A DNA stretch of 64,000 nt from positions 3,000,970 through 3,064,969 of the forward strand of contig NW_020653718.1 of assembly GCF_003589595.1 (NCBI RefSeq), in the 5' to 3' direction. Below, piece by piece: positions 44,801-57,600 of this stretch (its first letter is position 1; each line of letters starts with the position of its first letter). Made by a program: the position numbers and the translations under genes. The notes under the pieces are model-generated. The model was given only the letters and a program-made list of their open reading frames with translations, did no database searches and was not told where the DNA came from. This DNA is from Hyposmocoma kahamanoa. Lineage: Eukaryota > Arthropoda > Insecta > Lepidoptera > Cosmopterigidae.

Positions 44801-47800
44801 ATGCAGTAATACACCGCAAATCCTGCACTTAAAAAGCACTAATGAAATTTTTGGTGCACTTGGGTAAATATGATAATATTCCGTTTGAGTGGTTCTAACG
44901 TTTACCATGAAATTAAACCTTAAAGTATAGTTTGTGAACATTTATATTCAGGGTAAACTGAAAAAACGCTACTTACGGTATGTTTTCAATAAATAAACAC
45001 CGAAATCACTAGCCCAAACAATAACACACGATTGTCGTGACGTATTTTTGAAGTTGTTTATTTTTTTTAATGACAGACCCAGCCATTACAAACTTTATGG
45101 TTTGCTAGAGTAGTTATCGAAATAGCAATAAGTATTAGTTCTTTTACCTGTTATAACTTCGATATCCGATAAATCGGTATAAAATCATCATCGGCAACTC
45201 TAGGTGTGATATGCGTCTACGGCTGCATGTATCGCGTGAGCGGTTATGAGATAAAATAAAAAGTTATGAACAAAGAACTTAATTTTTTGCAAAACACTAA
45301 TCCCTTTGCACAATCTATAATATCCACAGTCAATGTTCGCATAACCACCAGTGTCAAAATAAACGATGTAATATTACGAAAAACATGCAATGGTGTCAAA
45401 ATCTACTTTTTGGATAAACTCGAGTTTAACCGTTTTACACTGGAAAAGATATTCATAAAATGCGATTTCTAGAAATTGTGAACCACGCATTATAATTAAT
45501 AACTGCAATGGTAACACACACAATGATACATGAATAATGCAGTTACAAATCATTCTATGAAAGATCCTGTAGGTCTAAATACTCTTTAAATTTTTTAAAT
45601 TAAGACAAACTGTTTAATAATCTTCAATGCCAACTTGGTAGAGACTATTGTTAAAATTGTCATTTGCTAATCTATTTTCTGAAGAAATTAGTCCTAATTT
45701 GACTATTTTGATTCGAATTCTAATAAAGGATCAAACTCATTTTCAGATCAGGCACCAACACACTCGGTCTCGTCTTCTTTTGTCTGGTTTTCGGCAGCTG
45801 CCTTGGCACCATCGGTCCCAAGAGCCGTGTGGTTATTGACTTCTTCCAAGCAGTCTTCGAGGTCATTATGAAGATGGTAACTGGCGTCATGTGGTTCACA
45901 CCAGTTGGCATTGGTAGTGTTATTGCTGGAAAGATTCTGGGGGTCAACAATGTTGGTAAGCAATTAGTGCTTAATTTTTTTTCCAAGAGATTTTAATTAA
46001 TTATTGTTAAAGTTACAATTTTTTCGATTATAGTGATAATATTGTTGAAACAATATTGCTGTTGGCATGTGTATAGCGCACCAACGATGCGCGAAGCTGT
46101 AAAGATCATAGAGTAGCTTTGTTGTACACTAAGCTTTCTTTGATTCTGATTCTCTTGTGGAAGTAGTCCCTTTGCTTTGTTAATATACTATGGTAGACAC
46201 CGGTATCAGCAGATAATAAAGCTAATCGTATTATTATGGCTGAAGGTTGATTTCTGTTCAAGTTCGCCACTATAGTACGGATCCTTAGTAAATTTATATA
46301 AAACGCAAACGAGTGCTTCAAAAAGAAGGTCATGTTCACACCTTTCAAAGCATTCTGCCAAACCAATATGTTTAATCTGTGGAGCAACTGTTCGCAGTAG
46401 ACAATTAACGCCCTGGTCATTCAGTGCAACAATGTATAGAGTGTAGTTGGGGTTGCCACGGTGCTGCAGCGCATCAGGCATGTTCGCAGAAGCTCACACG
46501 GATGGTTTTCATGCTATTTTTAGGAAGAAAGTTGCCTCGTTGCTAAGCAATATCCGTTGTAGCTCAAATAGCATTCTTTGCATTGTGGTTGGTAGGGTTG
46601 ACTGCAGTTAAAATTGTGGGGTGATTATGCTTCATTGTATGAGACTGCATTTTAATTCGCTTTTAATTTGAGGACTATGTTTTTGTGTTAGTTTCTTTTC
46701 AATTTGGTAGAACCTGTTGGATCTCCATAATAATTGTGTAACTATTATAATATTATGGACTATATTTGACTGAAATAAATGAATTTTGAATTTTGGTTAA
46801 ATGTTATTATGCAACCGTGTTTTATACTTTCAACTGTTCATGTCACGTATGGACACAGTATGAAAATTAAGTATCTATTTGTTATATGGATAGTCCTAAA
46901 CGGATGCTGATAGGCAATGACGTGTCGACCAACTTGATAATAGCTTAGCGAAAATGGCACCTAAAGATGTTTTCGTTAATATGAAAATATAAAATGTTTT
47001 CATTTTTCAAATAAATTTTAGAACAAAATGAAAAACAATGAAAAATGTTTAGGTGCCATGTTGTAGAACTGCGATCATGTTGGTTCACACGATATTGCTT
47101 GTCAGCATACAAACAAAAGATTTCCCATCGCAGTATTAGATAAGAGTTATGACCAGGCTAAATAAAATAAGTCAGTCGGTAGAGTACAATGAGTATTTAT
47201 TGGTTAACTGCCTCCGTGGCCGAACGGTTACCATACCAGACTGCCATGCAGAGGTCTCCGGGCGGGGAGAAATATTTGTATGGCCTACATTTATTTCTAT
47301 CGTGAGTTTGGGTGTAATTTGTGGTTGTCTATGTGTGTATCCATAATTATTATTGCTAAAAAACGGGGCACAGAGATATTCACAGAAACGATGAAACAAG
47401 AAAGAAAGAAAACAAGAACTAATATAGCTGAAACGACACATTGAAAACTACGTCTAAGCGCGTTTGTTCACTGCATCCCATTTATATTCATTCAGAATCC
47501 GAAACTATACAAATCTAAAAAATCGCAACCACTTCGGATGTCACAGACACTACACAGAGACAATGTGATCCCTGTGACATTTCGGACCATCATTTTGGAA
47601 GTGATACGATTCGGATGTAGTGCGCAAATGCTCTAACTAAACCAGTGTTAATCGCTGACTTTCGAATACTAACTGGGGCACTCGAGGGCGTGTAATCACG
47701 CATGAGACGTTACCGGAGTAATTTCATTATCACCATGTTTGGTCATGAAAAGGTGATATTTTGGCAGAACAGAGTGGTACATTCTGAAAAACTAAGCGAT

Positions 47801-49405
47801 TATGTCACTTAGGGATACGAGTACGCTCCGGGCGCACTAGATGGGGTTGATACGCTATGGAGTTAATTTTCCATTACAGGTCAGGTGTTGTCCCAACTAG
47901 GCTGGTTCATTGCAACAGTGACGATTGGTATCTTCCTATACCAACTGATTGTGTTGCAGCTTGTATACTTCGCTTTCTTAAGAAAAAATCCTTTCAAGTA
48001 TTATTGGGGATTGTCACATGCCATGTTAACTGCAGCTGCCACTGCTTCTACGTAAGTCTCTATTTGCTATTGATTAAGTTTACATTCAGTCTTTTGAATG
48101 TAGAATTCAATAAACGTTTCATTTTGACAATTTCTTCTTAGTTTTTCGTAATACGTAAATAAAATGTTCTCTAAGACTAAGTTAAGTTGAAAATTAATAA
48201 AAACGTAAATTTTATGTACAATTAAAAATTTCCAGGGCAGCAGCTCTCCCAGTTACATTCCGAGCAATGGAAGGTCCCCTTAGGATTGACAAACGCATCA
48301 CTCGCTTCGTTCTCCCCATCGGATGCAATATAAACATGGACGGCACAGCACTCTTTCTTGCAGTAGCCAGTATATTTATTTGTCAAATGAATAATATTCA
48401 TTTGGGGATGGCCCAGCTAGCAACTATTTTGTGAGTATTAATGTCTGTTTAACTTAACTACGTAATAAATTATTTTGAAAGTAAGAAATTATGGAGTTTA
48501 GTTTAAATTGCGACATTCGTTCCAATCTCATATAAACTAAAATTTCAATTTCAAATTCAAAATATTTCCGTTTACGTTCTTTCAGTCTAACATCAACGGC
48601 AGCGTCATTGTCGTCAGCATCTGTTCCGTCAGCAGCAATGGTTCTGCTGTTAGTGGTACTGGCTGCAGTGGATGCGCCCACGCATGATGTTTCTTTGCTC
48701 TTCGCTGTTGATTGGTTGGTGTGAGTATATTTTGCGCTTTGACAGAAGCTGATATTTTTTTGTAAGCGCAGTACAAATACTTTATTTAACATACAACATC
48801 AACAGTGAAGATCTTTTTACAAACGAAATTGTTTCCTACACCTACGTAGCAAAATATTGATTGACGCATTCCTTTAAATTCCAGAGACCGGATACGAACC
48901 ACTAATAACATGCTGGGCGACTGTTACACGGCAGCCATCGTCGAGAGTCTGTCCAAAAACGAACTTATGGCAGCTGATGCTGTTTCCATAGTAAGTGTAC
49001 ATTCACATATTTTATACTTCCACGATTTCACAATTTTGGTAAAACTGGAGGCTGCATCTGCATTGAGAATTGTAGTTTTGTGTACTTCTTCCAAATTTGC
49101 AAGACTAATGGTGAATCTAACCGAATATCAAGATTCAGATTTTTGTCAATTTCACCTTTTACTATTACACAGATATCTGATAATTATGATCTCATTGTTA
49201 CACATTTCTTTCCCGTTTACTTAATAAATGTCGAATCTGTCTACCTCATTTGCTTGAAATTAACAAAACGAAATTATAACTTATCTTTCCATTTTAGGAT
49301 CCTAACGGCGTCCAAACTTCCAATAGTGAACTGGGCATTAATACGCCTGGTAAGAAGTCTGTTATCTCCGATGACGTCATTATTGATATGCATTTACACC
49401 ACTAG
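41830..49405 (+). CDS. Eaat: Excitatory amino acid transporter, SLC1 family, complete
   Basis: Nine exons join in frame to 524 codons plus TAG: 41830-42010, 42280-42616, 44198-44329, 45747-45955, 47880-48051, 48236-48430, 48586-48720, 48885-48990, 49298-49405. All introns are GT-AG. The protein is a sodium-coupled glutamate/aspartate transporter of the plasma membrane. Landmarks: first membrane helix about residues 40-60; an NDS glycosylation site in the TM4 loop (about 204); [11 protein letters not shown] (about 346-356); NMDGT at 377-381 (sodium site); hairpin 2 [11 protein letters not shown] (416-426); and helix 8 [12 protein letters not shown] (455-466), which keeps D455, R458, T459, N462 and D466, the substrate- and ion-binding positions known from GltPh and EAATs. 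Hairpin 1 (TASTAAALP) and hairpin 2 (SVPSAA in place of GIPQAG) differ from the vertebrate consensus. The Eaat1/Eaat2 paralogue is not decided. A different N-terminus from 32907 is possible. Confidence 0.93.
42617..44197 (+). other. Transporter intron 2
   Basis: Contains the LINE relic at 43285-43625. Otherwise AT-rich with no other structure recognised. Donor GTGAGT, acceptor TTTCAG. Confidence 0.8.
43285..43625 (-). mobile_element. Non-LTR retrotransposon C-terminal fragment in intron (RTE-like)
   Basis: The minus strand reads [40 protein letters not shown] and LTKQLYRAT, then a stop, and later [17 protein letters not shown] in the same family context. It is homologous to the fragment at 5124-5475 but more decayed (a stop after LYRAT and a frameshift). 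Confidence 0.75.
46130..46800 (+). mobile_element. LINE 3' end in transporter intron 4
   Basis: On the plus strand around 46455-46555 a frame reads [20 protein letters not shown], then [13 protein letters not shown], which resembles the C-terminus of an insect non-LTR RT. The 3' UTR ends near 46795 in AATAAATGAATTTTGAATTT, like the tail at 34937-34955. It is 5'-truncated. Confidence 0.55.
47198..47350 (+). mobile_element. tRNA-derived SINE ('SINE-3') in intron 4, B box deleted
   Basis: A box TGGCCGAACGG at 47218-47228 within a tRNA-like 5' half, then GCAGAGGTCTCC joins GGGCGGGGAGAAATATTTGT directly. The TTCGATTCCC-type B box expected at the join (present in the copy at 36293-36304) is missing. 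The tail GTGAGTTTGGGTGTAATTTG matches the other copy. Confidence 0.7.
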
Positions 49406-49725
49406 GTGTTCAGGATGTACCAGTGTTGCTCAATAGTCATCTGTCTCTCCTTTTACTTTCTTTGAATCTTATTGACTGTTTTAGAATTTTTAGGGTCTTT
49501 TACATTGTCCAATACTCATAAAACAAAATCAACAAACACAGTTTTAGCTAGATCTTTGTAGATGGATTATTTATTTATAAGGTTAGTTATCATATAGATC
49601 CCAAAAATAAGAATCTAAATGTTCTGCAAAAATTTGTATTCTCATGATTTTTGGATACCTTACAGTTAATAGGATTTGCTTAAAATTAGATGATGGTGTC
49701 AGCACATGGGTTTATGAAACGAGCC

Positions 49726-49773
49726 ATTACTTATCAAAAACCATGCAATCAATTATGGTTTTTGATAAGTAAT
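49726..49773. repeat. Perfect 19-nt inverted repeat with 10-nt loop
   Basis: ATTACTTATCAAAAACCAT (49726-49744) and ATGGTTTTTGATAAGTAAT (49755-49773) are exact inverse complements around GCAATCAATT. It lies about 320 nt past the transporter stop, so it may be transcribed in its 3' UTR as a hairpin. Confidence 0.75.
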
Positions 49774-51370
49774 ATTTTTGGTGACTATGAGGAAATTTAA
49801 GTTTTTATAATAATGGATAATTATTCTTGAACTTTTCTTGAGAGTCTGGATTCAACCTTGCCAAAATTCTTTTACCAATGTTATGTGCTTTTCAAATGGT
49901 ATTTACCTATATTATACTCCAGTGTCAATTTAGAAAACAATAAAATTATTCATCTCTTTAAAAATAATTGCATCTTACATGTATCTAATTAACATATTAG
50001 AACAGACTGATTCAAACTAGATTGCAAATTTTTACCTTTTAATATTTTTTTTTGTCTTTCTTATGAATTTATGGACATAAAATTATCACAATGAATTTAA
50101 ATACACAGTTGTCTATTTCTTTTCACTTTCGCTAATCGATAAAATATCAAATGGTTAACGTCATCTTCCTATAATAAAAAAAATATATACCCAAGTCTAA
50201 TCAGTTTTCTATATTGTCTAGTTAATTATCAATCGTTACTGTATTTTAGCCAAACTGTTTATCAAACAATTTAGATACATTTAATCTTGTATTAAAATTC
50301 AAATTACCCATTCCATCACTAAAGTTATTTAATATATAAGGGTCTTTATTTATTAACTGACATTCTTTTAAGGACTAAATATTGTCCGTCCTGGGTCAAG
50401 CGGCAATGGACATAAACTGTAAAGGTTATTTGATTTTATGTTCCGTACATGCCTTTACAGGATGTTAGTTAATGAATTAGGATATTATTTTACACATTTA
50501 TGTACCGTATTATGTAAGCGAAATTAGCCTTTTGTAGGACAATAAGTTTTTTTTTAATTCGTCCGAGAAGTATTGTAGCTAGCAAACTATTGTTGGAATT
50601 AAAATTTTGTATGTTGTCAATTGTTCAATCAGAGGGAAACTCAATATTTAGAAGTTCAAATTGATTCAAGACTTCTTCATGATTTTGTATCTTAATATTT
50701 TCGAATATCACTCGAATGTACTTTATATTAAATCATAGGCTCGTATTAATAAAGAGCACTTGAGTATTAAGTGCATGTCTATTGAGATATTACTTAGATC
50801 TCAAGTTAAATATACTATTATTAAAATCATCGGCATCTTGGATGATATAATCTCAATCAACCAAGACTTTGTATTGGTCTGATCAGTACTTAACAACGAT
50901 CTTGAGTCTTAGCTAGTTTTGGGTGAAGTTTATTAATAAGTGGAAATTTTGATAATTCTTTAATGGTGCGATGTCAATGAGTTAACGGTGATATACACTC
51001 AAGTAATACCTATTAAGACATTTGGCTCAAGTGGGGTTTTGAATCCTGTATTTGAGATGGTTTTATAAATACGGGCCTTGGTATGCTATTTATCCAAAAT
51101 TATCAATTGTCGGTGCTAAATTAATTTGTTAGAGGCACGCAGTTTTGTTACCAAGATTGTGTTGTGTCACAATTATAATGTTAAGTAGCTTTAGGTAGAT
51201 CCAACTGTGATATTTCATTATTTTTAATTTTTATTTCATTAGTGTAATAACTTTACATTTAAGTATGGAAATATTTTGTTCACGTGGCAACTTACTCCTT
51301 ATACTCTTTGTCTTAGACGAAAATGGTATTAGTAACATAGCTTTCCTAAACTTTGGACGTCAAAGAAAAC

Positions 51371-51395
51371 AATAAAATGATTTTAAAATTTTATT
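51371..51395. terminator. Back-to-back polyadenylation-type hexamers
   Basis: AATAAA on the plus strand (51371-51376) and AATAAA on the minus strand (51395-51390) lie within 25 bp. They could end the transporter and dachsous transcripts respectively. Hexamers are frequent in AT-rich DNA, and nearer ones exist for both genes, so this is only a candidate. Confidence 0.3.
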
Positions 51396-52071
51396 TATAT
51401 TTTTTCATTTAAACATTCATCGCAGACAATCAATGTAACTTAGAATTACGTACATATGAACAGATTTTATATACAACGCACTCTTCATACTACTTAATTA
51501 GATGAAATACGATACAAATCACATAGTTTCTTGATGAATTTAATAGTGAACAGAGCACATATAGGCATTCTCATGCCTAGACGAAAATCACAGAAAATGG
51601 CAGAAGACACGGAAAATGGACTCACTTTCAAATACTATTAGGTACACAACAGACAATTTGTGACTGCACTTTAAAACATACAAAAGGTTTCGTACAACAT
51701 AACTAAAGATAAATTTGCGTCTAAAAATATACTTATAGCTTACAGTAAAGCTGTATCATTTGTTTAAAAAAGTACAATAACATGGCAGTCTTTATTTTAT
51801 TTTTTACAGGGCATTAAAATATACATAATATTTACAAGTTTAAAGTTACAACCCGAATGAAGACGATATTTACATTTACCGGAAAATCGGTAATAAGCGC
51901 TTAATACATCACTTTGAGCATGTTCAGGATACACAAAGATGCAGAAATGCACAAAATGATACTATAGAATACAGTTAACAAGCCCGATTACATCGGCAGT
52001 CGAATAAATATACTAACAATACTTAGAGGCAAACAGTCGTTATTTATATTTACAATCTACTACATAGTTAT

Positions 52072-54688
52072 TCATATTCTCATTGTCGAATGTGGAGGTT
52101 TTCTATTAGCTGGTGCTGGGGGTAAACCAGGGCCGACAAGAGGAGACATTGAAGGTGATCTAGTTGCTAAAGGAGATAAGGAAGGAGAGAAAGATGGAGA
52201 CATAGCAGCAGCCGCTGAGAACCCTCCAGGCACATCATGGCTTATAGGAGATCTCGGCAATAAGTGCTGTGGTTGTCTACAAGACAACGAAGGTGCAGGG
52301 CAGCTTCTAGGAGCTACCGTAGTTAACAAAGGAGGCGGCACACTTTTACCAGCAGAAATAGATGTCCCTTTACTTTTAGCACTAGAAGCACCACTGTTGC
52401 CGCTTTGAAGAGACACTGCGTCATCTTTTAATCGAGCTATTTCCGAAAATACGTGTGCTAACGGTTGGTATTGAGGACCCCAGTCAAGTAAGTAGTCCCA
52501 ATTATAACTGCCTGTTAATTCTTCTTCAGAGTGTACAATGGAGCTTAAACTACCAGTCATGGAAGGGCCAGCGGTTGGTACCGCGGTGTTATCTCCTGGT
52601 GCGCTCGGGAACGCTCCCAAAGCCATGGCTCGGTCAACTGCCGCACTTGTCTCATCAGCGCTGTCCGCTCGTTCACTTCCAGTAACTTCGTTCAATTTCG
52701 CATAAATCAAATTGGTGATATCATTCTCATGAGCACCGTCTTCATCAAACATATGCATCGAGTCTATTGGTCCCCGATGCAGTATATCTTTTTTCACCAC
52801 ATTTTCTGAGCATCTTCGTGAGGAAGTAGAAGCTCCTCCGCCCGTCCCAGTGTCAACTATACCAAGTCTAGCTAGGTATTCTTGTGTATTATGAACTGAG
52901 ACATCAGAAAGATTATCATCGTCTACTCCATTTGCTTGTCTATGGATGCCAGTTTCTCTTTGCAATGGTCCCTCGTTAATCATTCTTATCTCCTCGTCTT
53001 CACCATCTTCTCCATCTTCAGCAGAGCCTCTGCCACTTGACCCTGATTGGTCAGATCCAGAAAGTTCCGATGTGGTTGCAGCTCCAGAATTAGAACTTGC
53101 AGTATGAGGACCATAAGGTGGAATTTCGTCGTACTTCGGAGGTGCAAAATTTGCATTTACTGCTCCAGTATTTCTAATGGGTATTGTATCAAAGGCACTT
53201 GGGTCTACATAGCTATTAGTTGCTCCAACTCCCTCAGAGTTGAGACCTGGTTTGTTAACTTTCTTGTGCCTTTTATTTTTCATGTGTAAAAATAGAAATG
53301 CAGCAGCAAATATAATGATGATGAAAATAAATGCAATTAGTAGCCCTAGTGCCCAATCTGAAAGACCTGTACTTGCCGCAACTTCTGGGTTCATTGAGTT
53401 TACATCCGATGCAACCGCTAAAGGATCTATTCTTATCTCAACTGCAGTTTTGTTGGTCAAAGATCCTTGTCTTCCAGAACTAGCTGTTACAACTAGACTT
53501 ATAGATTTATCGGATCCGAAAAGATTTGATACTGACTCCACTTTTTTCTTTAATATTATGACACCTGTGGTTCTATTTATTTTGAAATATGAATGAGAAG
53601 TTGACAGCTGATAAACAATACGACCGTCGATACCTTTGTCTCTGTCGATTGCTGTAGCCTCACCGATTACAAAACCTGCAGGTAGCGGTCCTGACTTTGG
53701 TATTCTGAAGTTGTAAGTTTTTTGAGTAAATTGAGGATAAAATTCATCTCTGCTTTCTATATCAATCCTTACTTTGACTGTAGAACTTTTTCCACCAATA
53801 TCAGAAGCTTTGATAGAAAATTCGTATTTATTTTTCTGCTCGTAATCAAACACTGCATTTGTATTGACCAGTCCTGAAGTCGAATCAATTTGAAACATCT
53901 TCCACGACTCGTCGTTTCTATTGAAATTAGATAAAGATGGTATTATTGAATAATTTAGTGTACCATACCTTCCTCTGTCTAAATCAGTAGCTCTTGCAGT
54001 AAAAACCGAATTCCCAATTCTTTCATTTTCTGCTATTGTTTCAAAGTATTCTGTAACGGGAAATGTAGGTGCGTTATCATTTTCATCAATGATAGCAACT
54101 TTGATGTAGACTACATTACACAATGATGGTGTTCCTTGATCACAAGCTACTATAATCAATTTATAATCTGTGTTTCCAATATCGTAGTCCAATGTCTTAT
54201 TCACAGTTAAAATTCCTGTACTTGGATGAATGGAGAACAACTTCTCATCATCTCCTGAAGTAATATTGTAAACAATAGCAGCATTAGGAGTACCATACAA
54301 ATCAGCATCTATGGCAGATAATTGTGTCAACGTATAACCAATTTTAACGTCTTCACTGACAGTTAGTTCAAAATCATTTGTAGAAAATGTCGGAGTGTTA
54401 TCATTAGCATCTGCTACTGTTACATATATTGTAATTGACGTCTTGTTTTGGTAGTAAGTCAGTATTTTTCCTTGTTCAATAGCCGCTAGACCAAGTGTAT
54501 AAGAATCTTGAGTTTCTCTGTCTAACTTGTTAACCAATATCAGTGCCCCTTCCAGCGTGACATCAAAAGTGTCCTTTTCATTGCCTGAAATGATGTGGAA
54601 CTCAAGGTTGTACTTCTTGAGGACGTCATTGATGCCACCAATTTGAAGAAGTGAGGTACCTTTCTCGGTGTCCTCGTTGACTGTAATC
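52072..54688 (-). CDS. ds: Dachsous terminal exon: last cadherin repeats, membrane helix, cytoplasmic tail
   Basis: The exon starts at 54688 after TTAATTACAG, in phase with the exon ending at 55484, and runs 872 codons to TGA at 52072-52074. In order: the end of one repeat, repeats with the linkers DANDNTPTF (about 54400) and DENDNAPTF (about 54075), a membrane-proximal repeat whose linker is reduced to RDEFYPQF (about 53750), the helix, then KNKRHKK as stop-transfer. The tail holds the two conserved blocks named for the gene, an acidic Glu/Asp stretch (about 53000), and a Ser/Pro/Ala-rich end (SPSFSPSLSPLATRSPSMSP). The single large exon for the helix and tail keeps the intracellular domain intact. 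Confidence 0.92.
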
Positions 54689-57600
54689 CTGTAATTAAAA
54701 ACGAAAATAATAAGAAATTATTTCCCGTTGTGCTAATAAATTAAAGTCAGATTGATAATATCGCACCTATCCGGTAACCCGACTGTTTACCGTTCTTAGA
54801 GGTAAAGTTAAGTCAGTATTTAACATACATTTTTTTGCAAAAATTACAGAAAACGAGTTTTGTTTTAGAGCTACTGAGCGCATTCGAAGAGCGCTTTCGT
54901 TTTACTATTTTAGTAAGCATTTTGTCCTCTATCGAAAACTGAAAGAATATATTATGACGTGTCTCTGTTTTTAACCGTCTTCATAAAAGAGGAGGAGGTT
55001 CTCAATCGAGTGTATTTTTTTGCATGGAAGTTACGCGATTACCCGCCATTTGTGAACCAATTTCTATGTGTCTTTTTTTGTTGAATAGAAATTACCTCAG
55101 TATTGGTCCCATTTCAATTTGAAGAAAATATCCTACCTCTAAGTGTGACAAACTAGGGAATTAATTCGCTCTTTCCGGTAACTGATTTCAATAAAACTTG
55201 GCAAATAGATGTCATTCCACGAACTTTTTTCAGGTCAGTTTTTTTATAAAAAAGTTTCATGATTTTTGCAGTTAAATCAGTGTTTCACAGTAGATACGAC
55301 ATATACACTAAAACAGTATAAATAATTGAAAAAGAGGACATGTTTAAATAATTGTCACGATTAGTAAGGCAATACATTTGTAATCTAATGTTTCCGCAAA
55401 AGAAGTGAAGATATTGTGCAGCCGTAATCGTAACTAGGAATCATACCGCGCTTACACAGGCAAGTATTGCAATTAAAAAATACCTATATGTATCTTGTCC
55501 AATGAATGGCTTGATCTCCGAAGAAGCACCAGTGCTGATTCTGACAGATGCCACAGCACTTCGGTTAGGTTTTCCATGGTCAGTGGCCACAACAGCTAAC
55601 TGCGTGTCTCTTTGATTCGACGGCAAAGCGCTGTAGTTTACGAAGATGGTCCCAGAGATGGTGTCAATGTAATAACCTTTTGTATCTCGTAACATAGAGT
55701 ACGATATTTTACCATTGTCTCCACTGTCCTGATCTTTAGCATTGACTGACCCAATTTCCAGAGTACCGGTACCTTCTGAAATTAGATAAATAATTTTATT
55801 TAATATTGTAAGATATGCCACAAGTTAAATAAATCAATAAATAAATAAATGAATTAGATAGAAGCATTACATCATTGAAATAATTAACTTACCAGGTAAT
55901 ATTCTATTATATGATATGTCATCAAATACAGGAGAATTATCATTCACATCTGTCACTTTGATCGTAAGAGTTGTTCTTGCTACGTGTTCATTATCAGATG
56001 CGGTTATGTTTATTTTATACAATTTCTTCGTTTCGAAATCTAAAGGCTGGTTCAACACAATTTTCCCACTATAGCGGTCTATGGAGAAACTATTGTCTCC
56101 TTGAATTATCGAGTATTTAAGGGCTGGATATGTGTCAACGTCATTCGCCGTAACAGATGTAAGAACCGTTCCGATTTCCGCTCCTGTAAAACGATAAAAA
56201 CAATATATAAATACTGCCAACGCTCACAATACTCTCTCGTTTGACTGCCGTTTTAACGATCTACAAAATAAGACTCTAAAACAAAACCGTCGACGTATAG
56301 TGATACAAAAAGAAAGAAACGAAAAAAGAGAACGAACGCGGACCGTTGGGGAGGCACCGCTAAAACATGCAGTCGAAAAAAATGTAATACCATCCAATAA
56401 ATATTGATCCTAAAGGAGTCCCTTTTATTTAATCTCAGCGCTGGAATCGAAGTCGCAATGTAAGCCAGTCGCGAAGTCAAGAATACAAATTATGTAAAAT
56501 GCCTCCCTCTTTGTGAAACGCTTTTTGCTCTACCAATTTATTTCGAAAAGTCGGGAGGCCGCCCTACAGCAATTTAAAACCGAATACGTAAACGAATACA
56601 AAAACTTAAAAACAAACGTACCTTCAGATACCGAAATGACATTTGGCGGAGGAAACGTCGGCTGATTGTCATTGACGTCAACTACATTGATGCGGAGAGT
56701 AGCGGTGCCGGTCATCTGTGGGTCTCCCTCGTCAGTCGCAATAACTGTCAGTTTGTATGTCTCTCTTATCTCGCGATCCAGTACTATGTTTGTCTTCACC
56801 GACCCGGAGAACGCCGGTTCAATAATAAACGCGTTATCGTGGTTCCCGTCTACAATGTGGTATAGGATTCTCGCATTCGCTCCGCGGTCGTCGTCCTTCG
56901 CGGCAAGTTGCACGACAAATTCGCCTTTAGTGTTCCCTTCCAAAACGTTGGCGATGTATTGTTGTTGCGTAAACCTGGGAGCGTGGTCGTTTTGGTCGAA
57001 CAGATTTATTATTACATCGCAATAACCGTATAAGACTGGCGAACCTTCTGTACGGGCGACAATAACTAGTTGCCTCTTTGGACCCGGATACGATTCATAA
57101 TCCAGATTTGCTGAATTATTCACCCTTATTACGCCTGTGTACGAGTCAATTTCAAATGCATATTGATCATTTCCATTACCAAACTCGTAAAAGATTCTTT
57201 GACGTCGTCCATCGCTTCGCACGGCCGTGACTTGTATTATTTCTCTGCCGTACGGTATGTTTTCTTCAATAGTAACATTATATGTGGCATTTCTGAAGTT
57301 TAAAGTTGGCGTGTGTTCAGGATAATCTCCAACACGAATCTCAATAAGTCCGATAGAGCTTTGAGGTGGATTTCCTTTATCTTTAGCCACCACTTTTAGG
57401 TGTATCAGTTTTCCATTTTCACTGGCCAAGCTTTGCGTAGCAGTCAGCACACCAGTTGTTGGGTTTATGCGGAACTTATGGTTGGCTGTATCTAAAAGTT
57501 CAAATAAAATTTCAGCATTGATCCCAACATCATTGTCAGTTGCTGATAATCTTAACAAGCTTTGTCCTGGTGGAGTCAAAGTAGCTATTTGTTCTCTGAA

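Larger units (their letters stand above)
49406..52071. other. Convergent spacer between the transporter and dachsous
   Basis: Holds the 3' UTRs of both genes. Plus-strand AATAAA hexamers occur at 49939-49944 and 51371-51376. The minus-strand hexamer (TTTATT on plus) occurs at 51791-51796 and 51390-51395. A dispersed repeat related to 4186-4290 lies at about 50830-50930. No gene is seen. Confidence 0.5.

Noticed and set aside
46206..46481. Minus-strand frame of 91 codons with plausible composition
   Set aside because: The plus strand gives a LINE C-terminus and 3' tail in the same place, so the minus frame is probably a shadow.
48454..48792. Minus-strand frame of 112 codons
   Set aside because: Antisense shadow of transporter exon 7.
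52455..53596. Plus-strand open frames over the dachsous tail
   Set aside because: Antisense shadows of the ds terminal exon, which has clear conserved blocks and membrane topology.
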